A DNA stretch of 36,563 nt from Acidobacteria bacterium 13_2_20CM_57_17 (GTDB lineage: Bacteria > Acidobacteriota > Terriglobia > Acidiferrales > UBA7541): NCBI GenBank assembly GCA_001914785.1, contig MNDE01000152.1, positions 1 to 36,563 on the forward strand. The letters run 5' to 3'. Every line of letters starts with the position of its first letter. Position 1 is the stretch's first letter. A program made the translations under genes and the position numbers. The notes under the pieces were generated by a model that did not search any database, had not been told where the DNA came from, and saw nothing but the letters and a program-made list of their open reading frames with translations. Positions 16,561 to 24,801 of this stretch are shown here, one piece after another.

Positions 16561-17187
16561 ATGCGCGCACTGCGATACAAAACGGCCGGCTTGGCGATTC
16601 TCTCTTTGCTGCTGCTCGCGCCAGTTGCGTCGGCGAGCCAGTCGCGGCGCGATAAAAATATATGGAACTATGACGGCGGAGTTTTTTTCGCCACCGATGG
16701 CTCGCTCCCAAATGGAGTTTGTTTCCGCGTATCCGGCAACCTGGACGCTCCCGATTTCTTTCTCAATCTGAAGCGCATCAACGACGAGAAAGGCACGATT
16801 TTCCGCCGCGGCACGGAAACGCTCACGCACTTCCCCGACGAACTTTTCTTATCGTTCGATATTCACGATCAGCCATGCACGCCCGGACTCCAAGAGGCTG
16901 AAGCGCGCACGTACTTGACCCCGGAAATGATCGGCACCCTTAGAGTTTCCTTTTATTGGAAGCGCGGAGTGGACCTGCGCGCCGCGAAAAATATCACCGA
17001 GCTTCACGCGGCGGTCGAAGCGGTCGTGCCCTACGCGGCCAATCTGGCGTCGCAATTGCCGAAGCGATTCGAGTGGTCCTATCAGTTAGCCGTTCCGAGC
17101 AAAGACGTCCCGCTCACGGACAGTCTTGTCATGGTCTTTCGCACCACCGACGGGCGCATCGCTGCCCGCGTTGCCGCGCGCCTCTAG
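16561..17187 (+). CDS. Secreted hypothetical protein
   Basis: A 208-residue protein that I do not recognise. The ATG at 16561 begins a clear signal peptide (MRALRYKTAGLAILSLLLLAPVASAS). The frame remains open to 16360 but that part lies over the previous gene. The mature protein is mixed alpha/beta, with two cysteines (CFRVSG, QPCTPG) and runs such as DFFLNLKRINDEKGTIFRRGTE and PDELFLSFDIHD, and an amphipathic helix ITELHAAVEAVVPYAANLASQLP. It starts 19 bases after the hydrolase stop and appears to be the last gene of the fumC run. A solute- or heme-binding role is possible but has no direct support. Confidence 0.78.
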   Translation: MRALRYKTAGLAILSLLLLAPVASASQSRRDKNIWNYDGGVFFATDGSLPNGVCFRVSGNLDAPDFFLNLKRINDEKGTIFRRGTETLTHFPDELFLSFDIHDQPCTPGLQEAEARTYLTPEMIGTLRVSFYWKRGVDLRAAKNITELHAAVEAVVPYAANLASQLPKRFEWSYQLAVPSKDVPLTDSLVMVFRTTDGRIAARVAARL

Positions 17188-17206
17188 TCGTCCATTCCGT
17201 CTCTCC

Positions 17207-17235
17207 TTGACATTCTACATATAGCGGCGTACACA
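17207..17235 (+). promoter_or_regulatory. Putative promoter of the padR-ADOP operon
   Basis: TTGACA (17207-17212) and TACACA (17230-17235) are 17 bases apart. Near-direct repeats TACATATA (17217-17224) and TACACATA (17230-17237) overlap the spacer and -10 and might be PadR contact sites, since PadR proteins often repress their own promoter. The regulatory reading is inference. Confidence 0.5.
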
Positions 17236-17263
17236 TAGGTAGGGTCTCTAGGAGAGGAAAAAA

Positions 17264-17599
17264 GTGACCGTCCAAAAATCCGATTTGCTGCAAGGCACTC
17301 TGGACCTGCTCATTCTCAAGACCGTCGCACTGGGTCCCGTGCACGGCTACGGCATTTCGCAGCGCATCCAGCAAGTTTCCCGCGAAGCGCTGCAGGTCCA
17401 GCAAGGATCACTGTACCCCGCGTTGCACCGGCTGGAAAAGCGCGGCTGGCTGCAGGCCACGTGGGGAGAATCGGAGAGCGGCCGCCAGGCAAAATATTAC
17501 CGGCTGTCCGCGAAAGGGCGGAAACAATTGCAGATTGAAGAATCTGAATGGAACCGCCTCTCCGAAGCGATCGGACTGGTGCTTCGAACGGCGGAATAG
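17264..17599 (+). CDS. PadR-family transcriptional regulator
   Basis: A 111-residue winged-helix regulator. The PadR signature is complete: DLLQGTLDLLILKTVALGPVHGYGISQRI, then QVQQGSLYPALHRLEKRGWL (recognition helix and wing) and GRQAKYYRLSAKGRKQL. It is of the short PadR subclass with a single C-terminal helix for dimerisation. The start is a GTG preceded by GGAGAGG. Nine bases separate its stop from the ADOP gene, whose Shine-Dalgarno AGGAG begins right behind the padR stop codon, so the two are co-transcribed. PadR next to ADOP is a frequent acidobacterial pairing, and it probably represses the operon until an unknown ligand is bound. Confidence 0.95.
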   Translation: MTVQKSDLLQGTLDLLILKTVALGPVHGYGISQRIQQVSREALQVQQGSLYPALHRLEKRGWLQATWGESESGRQAKYYRLSAKGRKQLQIEESEWNRLSEAIGLVLRTAE

Positions 17600-17608
17600 G
17601 AGTCTGCG

Positions 17609-20218
17609 ATGGAATGGTGGAAATCTCTTTTTCGTAAACGCGCACTCGACGCGCAGCTAGATTCCGAATTGCGTTTCCACATCGAAGAACTGACAGAGGC
17701 CAACGTCGCGGCGGGACTGACACCGGAAGAGGCGCGCAGGAAAGCCGTTCTGGAATTCGGCGGGCGGGAGCAAATCAAGGAAGAACTGCGAGACGTTCAC
17801 CGCGTTTCGATTGTTGAGAGCACTTTGGCGAACCTGAAATCCGCATTCCGCTTGATTCGCAAATCTCCATCGTTTTCGATCACGGTGATCGTGACTCTCG
17901 CGCTGGGGATTGGCGCGAACAGCGCGGTTTTTTCAGCCATCGACGCGATTCTCCTGCGGCCCTTGCCTTTCCCCAACGGCGATCAGCTTATGGAGCTTCG
18001 TCAGTACAACCCCAAGACGAGCAGTCCACGAACTCGTTTGGCGCCGGTCCGGCTCGAAGACTGGAACCGCATGAATTCCACCTTCCAGGCAATCACCGGA
18101 TACTACACGGAAGACAATTCGGAAACGTCGGGCATCCTTCCTGAAAAAGTGACGGTAGCCTATGTGGCATCTCGATTTTTGCAAGTCTGGGGTATCGCGC
18201 CAGCGCTGGGGCGCGATTTCACTTCCGAAGAAGAACATTTCGGCGGTCCGAGCGCCGTTCTAATCAGCGACCGCCTCTGGCGGCGTCGCTTCAACGCCGA
18301 TCCAAACGCTCTCGGAAGGAAGCTGCGCGTCAATGGGCATTCTTCTTCCATCGTGGGAATTATGCCGGTGTCCTTTTTGTTTCCTGACCGCGATGTCGAC
18401 CTCTGGTCTTCCGTCCCTGTGGATGAGCCGATTGCGCAAAGCAGGGAGTGGACATGGTACCTGGGGATTGGACGACTCAAGACCGGCGTGACGCTTGAGC
18501 AAGCGCGCGCAAACCTGGCGACAGTGCAAAAACAGCTGGGCATCGCATTTCCAAAAACAGATGCGGACTTGAACGTGCAGATCGAACCACTCAAGGAAAT
18601 GACCATCGGCGGCGTGCGGAGATCCCTCTGGATTTTGTACGGTTCCGTTTCGCTGCTTCTTCTGATTGCTTGCACAAACATTGTTGCGTTGCTTCTGGCG
18701 CGCGCTGCCCAGCGCCAACACGAAATATCAGTGCGCTTTTCCCTCGGCGGTTCACGCACCGCCATCGTGACTCAGCTGTTGACCGAAGTTTTTGTTCTGG
18801 CGGTAGCGGGCGCTGCGCTCGGCCTGCTTGTGGCTAACGCGGCCTCGAAGGTGTTTCGGGCGCTCGCCAGAGACTTGCCGCGCGTGGAAGAGATTCGCCT
18901 GGACTGGAGAATCGTGCTGTATTCGCTGGTGTGTTCCGTGCTTGCAACGCTGGTCTGCGGGTTGTTCCCTGCAATTCGCGGCACGCGCAGGGACGTGTCC
19001 AGTTCGCTGACACAAGCCAGCCGAACTCAAGTGTCGACGCGCAACCCGCTGCAGTGGCTGCTTGTCGGCGTGCAAGTGGCGCTCGCCGTCACTTTGCTGG
19101 CCGGCGCGGGCTTGCTCCTTCGCAGCTTTCAAGAACTCGGGCGCGTGTCGCCCGGTTTTGATCCCAGGCAGGTTCTCACGTTCCACATCAGCGGTTCGTA
19201 TGCGGAAACCGCGAACTGGAAAGGACTGACGCAGCGAATCGACCGCATTGTCGATTCCTTGGGCAGCCTGCCTGGCGTGGAAACAGCAGCGACTGACGCA
19301 ACACTCCCTGGGGTCCCGTCCCACTTTCAAATCGAACTGAAATTTGCCGAGGGCCAGCAAGATCCGGAACGCAAGATCGTCGCGGAGAGCCGCTTCGTTT
19401 CCCCGGGATATTTTGCCACTATGCGAATTCCAATTCTCTCCGGCGAACTCTGCCGCGAAATGGCGGATTCCACAAAATCCATCAACGTTCTCGTGAACCG
19501 TAGTTTTGCAAATACTTATCTCACGGAGTCAACTGTCCTGGGGCGTCATCTTCAGGAGGTTCCTGCCAGCGGCATCTTGTCGCCCGGTGAAATTCGAGGA
19601 GTCGTCGGAGACGCGCGGGAAGAAGGCCTCAATCGCGAGCCTGGCCCAACGGTGTACTGGTGCACCGGCGCGTCCGGTCCCGACCCTTTTTATCTAGTTC
19701 GAACGCGCACGGAGCCGATGGCCATGGCGGAGACGATTCGCCAGAGAATTCATGAAATCGAGCCGGCACGCTCGGTTTTCAATATTGCGCCGCTGACGGA
19801 GCATCTTGACGAAGCCTTCGCGGAGAATCGGCTTCGCACCGTGCTGCTGGCGTTCTTTGCTGCCACGGCCGTTTCTTTGGCTTGCCTGGGCCTCTACGGG
19901 ACGCTGAGCTATTCGGTGAACGTAAGGCGGCGGGAAGTGGGACTGCGGCTGGCGCTGGGAGCGTTGCAGGGACAAATCGTGAAACAGTTTCTGCTCCAAG
20001 GGCTGGGAGTTTCGTTCCTCGGCTGTCTAGCGGGTTCGGTTCTGGTGGCGGCGTTCGCGCGCGTGCTGTCCGGAATGCTCTACGGAGTCTCGCCGACGGA
20101 CGTCACAACGTTGCTAGGTGTCGTCGTTTTGGTATTGACTGTCGCTGCAGTGGCTTCGCTCTTCCCTGCAGTTCGCGCGGCCAGGGTGGAGCCGATGCAG
20201 GTTCTGCGTGAAGAATAA
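17609..20218 (+). CDS. ADOP-family MacB/FtsX-like ABC permease with N-terminal prefix domain
   Basis: An 869-residue duplicated permease. Residues 1-80 form the ADOP prefix (LDAQLDSELRFHIEELTEANVAAGLTPEEARRKAVLEFGG). There follow a first helix (FSITVIVTLALGIGANSAVFSAIDAILLRPLPF), a MacB-type periplasmic domain, an FtsX block (LLIACTNIVALLLARAAQRQHEISVRFSLGGSR), a linker helix, a second periplasmic domain and a second FtsX block ending FPAVRAARVEPMQVLREE. About eight membrane helices are visible. It has no ATPase partner in the window. Compared with the gene at 6653 it has the complete prefix and the PadR neighbour. It may export or sense a peptide, lipid or antibiotic-like compound; the substrate is unknown. 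Confidence 0.93.
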   Translation: MEWWKSLFRKRALDAQLDSELRFHIEELTEANVAAGLTPEEARRKAVLEFGGREQIKEELRDVHRVSIVESTLANLKSAFRLIRKSPSFSITVIVTLALGIGANSAVFSAIDAILLRPLPFPNGDQLMELRQYNPKTSSPRTRLAPVRLEDWNRMNSTFQAITGYYTEDNSETSGILPEKVTVAYVASRFLQVWGIAPALGRDFTSEEEHFGGPSAVLISDRLWRRRFNADPNALGRKLRVNGHSSSIVGIMPVSFLFPDRDVDLWSSVPVDEPIAQSREWTWYLGIGRLKTGVTLEQARANLATVQKQLGIAFPKTDADLNVQIEPLKEMTIGGVRRSLWILYGSVSLLLLIACTNIVALLLARAAQRQHEISVRFSLGGSRTAIVTQLLTEVFVLAVAGAALGLLVANAASKVFRALARDLPRVEEIRLDWRIVLYSLVCSVLATLVCGLFPAIRGTRRDVSSSLTQASRTQVSTRNPLQWLLVGVQVALAVTLLAGAGLLLRSFQELGRVSPGFDPRQVLTFHISGSYAETANWKGLTQRIDRIVDSLGSLPGVETAATDATLPGVPSHFQIELKFAEGQQDPERKIVAESRFVSPGYFATMRIPILSGELCREMADSTKSINVLVNRSFANTYLTESTVLGRHLQEVPASGILSPGEIRGVVGDAREEGLNREPGPTVYWCTGASGPDPFYLVRTRTEPMAMAETIRQRIHEIEPARSVFNIAPLTEHLDEAFAENRLRTVLLAFFAATAVSLACLGLYGTLSYSVNVRRREVGLRLALGALQGQIVKQFLLQGLGVSFLGCLAGSVLVAAFARVLSGMLYGVSPTDVTTLLGVVVLVLTVAAVASLFPAVRAARVEPMQVLREE

Positions 20219-20241
20219 ACGATGAGTATTTGAGCTTTCTC

Positions 20242-20640
20242 TCAGCCCATCGAACTGACTTTTTGCGGTTCGATTTTGTAGGTGACGCGAACTTCCCCAG
20301 GCTGGCGGAAAGGATAGACGAGCTTGCCGAGATATTTTTGCGAGAGTTTGTTGATGTGGTCGTCGGCGCCTTTTTCCGTGATTTCGACGACGCGGCCACG
20401 GACTTCCAGGTAACGATACGGGTTCGCGGGATCCTGAAGCGAAATCGAAACGCGCGGATCGCGCCGGACATTTTTATCCTTCACGCGGCCCTTCGCTGAA
20501 TTAAAGCGAACGAATTTGCCGTCGTAATCCACCCAGACGGGCGTCACTTGCGGGCTTCCATCCGTCATCAGCGTTCCGAGATTTCCAAACGCCGGCTTCT
20601 CGAGCAAGTCCTTGTGGCTTTCTGGAATCATCTGGCTCAT
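20242..20640 (-). CDS. PPOX-class (split beta-barrel) flavoprotein, probably F420-dependent
   Basis: A 132-residue protein of the pyridoxamine-5'-phosphate-oxidase-like superfamily. The pattern AFGNLGTLMTDGSPQVTPVWVDYDGKFVRFNSAKGRVKDKNVRRDPRVSISL followed by YRYLEVRGRVVEI matches the short F420H2-dependent reductase subgroup (flavin/deazaflavin oxidoreductase type, TIGR03618-like) more than FMN-binding PNPOx. Members reduce or oxidise varied substrates with F420 or bind heme-breakdown products. Context supports F420: it is the last gene of an operon that also encodes cofH and cofC. It begins 18 bases after scoB ends. The exact substrate is unknown. Confidence 0.86.
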   Translation of the reverse strand: MSQMIPESHKDLLEKPAFGNLGTLMTDGSPQVTPVWVDYDGKFVRFNSAKGRVKDKNVRRDPRVSISLQDPANPYRYLEVRGRVVEITEKGADDHINKLSQKYLGKLVYPFRQPGEVRVTYKIEPQKVSSMG

Positions 20641-20658
20641 ATCGGCCTCCTCCCCAAA

Positions 20659-21345
20659 TTATGCAAAACTCATCTCCGGAATTTGCCGGCGGACGATCAG
20701 TGGCGCGCCGGTCAACGCTTGGACTTCTTCCGCGCTCCAGCAGGGAGCCACTTCGCGCAGGAGCAATCCTTCCGGCTTCACGTCGATCACGGCAAGATCC
20801 GTGACGATAGTGTCCACACATTCAAGAGCAGTCAGCGGATAGGTGCATCGCTTCACGATTTTCGGCGCGCCATCTTTCGTGCTGTGTTCCATGCAGACGA
20901 TTAAGATTTTGGCTCCCGCCGCGATGTCCATCGCGCCGCCGATTCCACCAGGGCCTTTCGCCCCGGGAATCTTCCAGTTCGCGAGGTCGCCCTTTTCTGA
21001 AACTTGAAATCCCCCAAGTACGGCGACGTCGAGATGCCCGCCGCGGGTCATCAGATGCGCATCTGCTTGATGAAAAAAAGAAGCGCCGGGAATCAGCGTG
21101 ACGGGCACTTTCATGGCGTCGACCTGATCGAAATCTTCTTCACCTGGTTTTGCACGGGGGCCCATTCCCAAAATTCCATTTTCGCTGTGGAAATAAACGG
21201 TGATTCCTTTGGGCAAATGGCCGGCGATGAGATTGGGAATCCCCCACCCGAGGTTCACATAGGCGCCATCGGGCAATTCGAGCGCGGCACGTTGCGCGAT
21301 TTGTTCGCGCGTCAATCGCGGCTTAGCAATGCCTTCAGCCCGCAT
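20659..21345 (-). CDS. scoB: 3-oxoacid CoA-transferase, subunit B
   Basis: A 228-residue beta subunit of a family I CoA-transferase, which moves CoA between succinyl-CoA (or acetyl-CoA) and a 3-oxoacid such as acetoacetate. The catalytic glutamate lies in SENGILGMG, as in the SCOT signature (ENGILG). Other family stretches are LPDGAYVNLGWGIPNLIAGHLPKG, AHLMTRGGHLDVAVLGGFQVSEKGDLANW and VDTIVTDLAVI. The ATG at 21345 is used because it directly precedes the family N-terminus (TREQIAQRAALELPDGAYVNLGWG); the frame is open to 21756 but only as a shadow of scoA. It follows scoA after 47 bases. Confidence 0.93.
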   Translation of the reverse strand: MRAEGIAKPRLTREQIAQRAALELPDGAYVNLGWGIPNLIAGHLPKGITVYFHSENGILGMGPRAKPGEEDFDQVDAMKVPVTLIPGASFFHQADAHLMTRGGHLDVAVLGGFQVSEKGDLANWKIPGAKGPGGIGGAMDIAAGAKILIVCMEHSTKDGAPKIVKRCTYPLTALECVDTIVTDLAVIDVKPEGLLLREVAPCWSAEEVQALTGAPLIVRRQIPEMSFA

Positions 21346-21392
21346 AGTTTTTTTTCTCGACGCCACCTTGCATAACTTTTTTCTGGATGCCG

Positions 21393-22070
21393 TCACCCGG
21401 CATAGCGGAGCCCTTTCGCTTGCACGATGCGATGAACGAAGATCGCGGGAGTCACGACGTGTTCCGGATGGATAGCGCCGGTCGGAACGATTTCTTCGAC
21501 TTCGGCGATGGTGGTCTTCGCGGCCATTGCCATGACGGGATTGAAATTCCTGGCGGCCAGCCGATAGGTCAAATTTCCCAGCTCGTCGGCGGTCTGCGCC
21601 TTGATCAGCGCGTAGTCCGCGTGAATCGGCCGTTCGAGAATGCAGCGGTGTCCTTCGAGGACGCGCTCTTCCTTTCCTGCGGCAACTTCCGTGCCTACGC
21701 CCACCGTGGTGTAGAAACCTTGCAGACCAGCAGCGGCAGCGCGTATGCGCTCGCACAAAATGCCTTGCGGGACGAGTTCCAGGGTCACTTCCTTGGCGGC
21801 GAAACGTTCCAGAAAATGATTGGCGTGCGGTCCGGGAAAAGCGGCAATCACGTGCTTGATCTGATTGTTCTTGAACATGATTCCCAGCTCGCCGTCACGC
21901 GTTCCGCAATTGTTGCTGACAGCAGTGATGTTCTTCGCGCCTTTCCGCGCCAACGCTTGAATGAGGTTATTTGGAAAGCCCGCGCCTCCGAATCCCCCGA
22001 CCATGATTTGCGCGCCATCGGGAATATCCGCGACGGCTTCGTCGAGGCTGGCGTAGACTTTCTTCTTCAT
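21393..22070 (-). CDS. scoA: 3-oxoacid CoA-transferase, subunit A
   Basis: A 225-residue alpha subunit partnering the scoB product. The family start is clear (KKVYASLDEAVADIPDGAQIMVGGFGGAGFPNNLIQAL), followed by NNCGTRDGELGIMFKNNQIK, ELVPQGILCERIRAAAAGL and ADYALIKAQTADELGNLTYRLAARNFNPVMAMAA. Its ATG overlaps the cofC stop by four bases, so it is translated with the F420 genes. Together the two subunits allow ketone-body or acetoacetate use, or transfer CoA to another short 3-oxoacid; specificity is not visible. Confidence 0.93.
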   Translation of the reverse strand: MKKKVYASLDEAVADIPDGAQIMVGGFGGAGFPNNLIQALARKGAKNITAVSNNCGTRDGELGIMFKNNQIKHVIAAFPGPHANHFLERFAAKEVTLELVPQGILCERIRAAAAGLQGFYTTVGVGTEVAAGKEERVLEGHRCILERPIHADYALIKAQTADELGNLTYRLAARNFNPVMAMAAKTTIAEVEEIVPTGAIHPEHVVTPAIFVHRIVQAKGLRYAG

Positions 22071-22753
22071 CGCGCGACGGCCGCTCCGGCTTGCATGTTG
22101 GGCGGGAATCTCGCCGCAACACCACTCGCGTGCAGCCAGCGTCCGGTTTCCGTTGCGCTCAAATCGTTCTCGAGCAGGGCGCGCAAATCGGGTTCGCCGT
22201 CCACGTCCATTTCCAGCCGGGCATTCCGGCGAACGATTACCTGGGCATGGGAACTTTCGGCTTCGGCAAGATGTTTCGCGAAACTTCCAGTTCCAAAATG
22301 CGAGGGGAACAGAGTGGGCGGGGTTCGCAGGATGGCGTTTGTGCCGGTGCCGTCACGCGAGGGAACAATTACGAGCGAGGGCGCCCGGCATTTCAGGGCG
22401 AGGAGTTCGTCGATATCACTCGATTGAATGAGGGGCAGATCGAGGGGCAGACGCAGCAATCCGCTGACGCCATTTTGCTCGCAGAGCTTCGAAGCGGCGT
22501 CCACGGAATGGCTCTCGGATATTTGCTGTTCCTCGCGCAGAATTTCCCAGCCGTTTTCTTCGGCTAATTGCATGGCGGGCGCGTAATTCGTGATAACGAA
22601 GACCTTTTCAATGCGGCGTACGCCTTGGACAGCGCGAACGGTGTCCGCAAGCATGGTCTCGGCCAATGAAAAGCGTTCTTCCGGCGTCAGCACGCCGATC
22701 AATCTCTTCTTCGCATTACGCAGATCTTTGACTGGCAAGAGGAGTGCTCGCAT
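22067..22753 (-). CDS. cofC: 2-phospho-L-lactate guanylyltransferase-type enzyme of F420 synthesis
   Basis: A 228-residue nucleotidyltransferase of the CofC/FbiD family, which activates 2-phospholactate or phosphoenolpyruvate with GTP for coenzyme F420 synthesis. Visible family motifs are the N-terminal LPVKDLRNAKKRLIGVLTPEER (nucleotide-binding start), the metal-binding LRLPLDLPLI, and the diagnostic SRDGTGTNAILRTPP near residue 135, followed by FGTGSFAKHLAEA. It lies nine bases behind cofH and overlaps scoA. The three-carbon donor differs between lineages and cannot be told from this sequence alone. Confidence 0.9.
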   Translation of the reverse strand: MRALLLPVKDLRNAKKRLIGVLTPEERFSLAETMLADTVRAVQGVRRIEKVFVITNYAPAMQLAEENGWEILREEQQISESHSVDAASKLCEQNGVSGLLRLPLDLPLIQSSDIDELLALKCRAPSLVIVPSRDGTGTNAILRTPPTLFPSHFGTGSFAKHLAEAESSHAQVIVRRNARLEMDVDGEPDLRALLENDLSATETGRWLHASGVAARFPPNMQAGAAVAR

Positions 22754-22762
22754 GGGAGTCGC

Positions 22763-24001
22763 TCAGTAGGCGCCTTCGGTGTACGTTACGTTGCTATCCG
22801 CACGGACCATCGGGAGTTGCGGCGGGGCTGTTGGTGGATGGTGTTCAGGATTGTCAAAGACGCGTCGGATTTTGTAGGTGGTCGTGCGTTCCGCTGGGAC
22901 TCGTCCAATCGATCGAATCTTCGCGCGAAATTCTTCAGGCGACACATATTCTCCGAATGTTGCGCCAGCAGCTTTGGAAATATTTTCTTCCATGAGCGTC
23001 CCGCTGAAATCGTTTGCGCCTGCTTGCAGGCACGCGAGCGATGTTTCGAATCCGAGCTTCACCCAGGACACCTGTAAGTTCTTTATCGCTCCGTGCAGGA
23101 GCACTCGCGCCAGGGCGTGTACTCGGAGGTGCTCTTCCCGTTTGGCGCCCGGCCTGGCTCCGCCATGACGGTAAAGCCGCGTATTCTCGTGAATGAATCC
23201 CAGCGGCACGAACTCCGTGAATCCACCGGTGCGTTTTTGGATCGAGCGTAGTAAGAGGATGTGGCGCACCCAATCGGCGGGCTGTTCCACATGGCCGTAC
23301 ATCATGGTTGAAGTCGTGGGAATGCCCAGTTCATGTGCGGCGGTGATAATTTCCACCCATCGCGCGGCGGGTAATTTGTTGGGACTCAGTTCCTTTCGCA
23401 CGCGATCATCGAGGATTTCCGCGGCCGTGCCGGGAATGCTGCCCAGCCCCTCGTCTTTCATCATTCGTAGATAATCACGCAGGGGCATCCCTGTTTTCGT
23501 GACGCCGTAATCGATTTCCATCGGCGAGAAGGCGTGCACATGCATTTCAGGGATGGCGCGCTTGATGGCGCGGAGCAGATCGCGGTAGAAAAATCCATCG
23601 AGGTCACGCGGTAACCCGCCCTGGACGCAAACTTCCGTGGCGCCGCGTTCCCAGGCTTCGCGCGCGCGGCGAACGACTTCACCGAAGGAGAGCGAGTAGG
23701 CGTCGGCGGCTCCGGGGCCGCGTCCAAAGCCGCAGAAACTGCATCCGACGAAACAGACATTCGTGAAATTGATGTTTCGATTTACAACGTAAGTGATGGC
23801 GTGGCCGACGGTTTCTCGGCGCAATTGATCGGCGAAAACAACGAGGGCTTCCAGCGCTGAACCTTCCGCCGCCGCGAGGATCAATCCTTGTTCGAACGTC
23901 AACTCCTCGCCTGAAGCCGCGGCGTGTAGAATCTCGCGAATCTCCGCCGGACAGGCTTCCGTCGCCGGTATGCTGCTTCCGTTGATCGCGGGCGTAGCCA
24001 T
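22763..24001 (-). CDS. cofH: FO synthase subunit 2 (radical SAM, tyrosine-joining step)
   Basis: A 412-residue radical SAM enzyme of coenzyme F420 synthesis. CofH joins the 4-hydroxybenzyl part of L-tyrosine to 5-amino-6-ribitylaminouracil. The cluster motif CFVGCSFC is at residues 83-90 within NRNINFTNVCFVGCSFCGFGR, the form expected of CofH rather than CofG. Further CofH/MqnC-like motifs are GSIPGTAAEILDD, ELSPNKLPAARWVEII and TSTMMYGHVEQPADWVRHI. Menaquinone MqnE/MqnC are related, but adjacency to cofC settles F420. An unusual 60-residue N-terminal part and a C-terminal tail (RVFDNPEHHPPTAPPQLP) are present. cofG, cofD and cofE are not in the window. It heads the operon. Confidence 0.9.
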   Translation of the reverse strand: MATPAINGSSIPATEACPAEIREILHAAASGEELTFEQGLILAAAEGSALEALVVFADQLRRETVGHAITYVVNRNINFTNVCFVGCSFCGFGRGPGAADAYSLSFGEVVRRAREAWERGATEVCVQGGLPRDLDGFFYRDLLRAIKRAIPEMHVHAFSPMEIDYGVTKTGMPLRDYLRMMKDEGLGSIPGTAAEILDDRVRKELSPNKLPAARWVEIITAAHELGIPTTSTMMYGHVEQPADWVRHILLLRSIQKRTGGFTEFVPLGFIHENTRLYRHGGARPGAKREEHLRVHALARVLLHGAIKNLQVSWVKLGFETSLACLQAGANDFSGTLMEENISKAAGATFGEYVSPEEFRAKIRSIGRVPAERTTTYKIRRVFDNPEHHPPTAPPQLPMVRADSNVTYTEGAY

Positions 24002-24137
24002 TTCCTGTGTATCCTACCAGAGGAAGCCGCTTTCCGACTCACATCGGCGAGCGAAATGAAGAGGCCGCACCACTGTTAGGCCCGAAGATTCGCCACTGGC
24101 CGCGCTGGCCTTCATCCATTACCATACACGCAAAGCT

Positions 24138-24761
24138 ATGAAACGCAGAACTTTGGTGATTGTCGTCGTCGTGGTAGCGATGCTCAGCGTTATCGTCGCT
24201 GTGGCCGCTTCGCTGCTGCATGATGGCCTCAGCGCGCGCGCCAAGCCCACGCAAATTGAAACTGTGATTGCTCGCAATGCGCGTCGTCTGGCGATCCCCG
24301 CGAACGCACGTTTAACACAGAACCCCGTGTTGGCCTCGGTGGAGGATCTGCGCGATGCGCGGCTTCATTTCGCGGATCATTGCGCCATTTGCCATGACAA
24401 CGACGGCAGCGGAGAGACCGCGATTGGCAGTGGCCTCTATCCCAAACCGCCCGATCTGCGTTTGCCGCAAACGCAAAATCTTACCGACGGCGAGTTGTTC
24501 TGGATTATTGAGAACGGCGTGCGGTTCACGGGAATGCCCGCATTTGCAAGCGGTGGTGAGCATGGAGGCACACAGGATAGTTGGAGGCTGGTTCACTTTA
24601 TTCGCCACCTTCCGCACCTCACGGACGCGGAACGCATCGAGATGGAGCGCTATAATCCCAAAGGTCCGGGAGACCGTGAGGAAGAACAGCAGGAAAGTGA
24701 TTTTTTGAAGGGAGCAACGCCACGGCGGAAACCGGAATCACAAGATCATCACAAGGAATGA
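24138..24761 (+). CDS. Monoheme c-type cytochrome, membrane-anchored or exported
   Basis: A 207-residue protein with one N-terminal hydrophobic segment (LVIVVVVVAMLSVIVAVAASLL) and one heme c site, CAICH at residues 82-86, with the likely distal ligand Met133 in RFTGMPAF. The fold matches class I cytochromes (Cytochrome_CBB3-like: HCAICHDNDGSGETAIGSGLYPKPPDLR). The last 40 residues are charged and probably disordered. It diverges from cofH and is followed after 40 bases by a small periplasmic protein gene. It should carry electrons outside the cytoplasm; its partner oxidase or dehydrogenase is not in view. Confidence 0.88.
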   Translation: MKRRTLVIVVVVVAMLSVIVAVAASLLHDGLSARAKPTQIETVIARNARRLAIPANARLTQNPVLASVEDLRDARLHFADHCAICHDNDGSGETAIGSGLYPKPPDLRLPQTQNLTDGELFWIIENGVRFTGMPAFASGGEHGGTQDSWRLVHFIRHLPHLTDAERIEMERYNPKGPGDREEEQQESDFLKGATPRRKPESQDHHKE

Positions 24762-24801
24762 GCCGGATCGCGAAAGTGCAGGATTCGCGCGGGAGACATT
24801 C

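Noticed and set aside
21346..21756. N-terminal extension of scoB
   Set aside because: It overlaps scoA in another frame and is Arg-rich; the CoA-transferase fold begins after the ATG at 21345.
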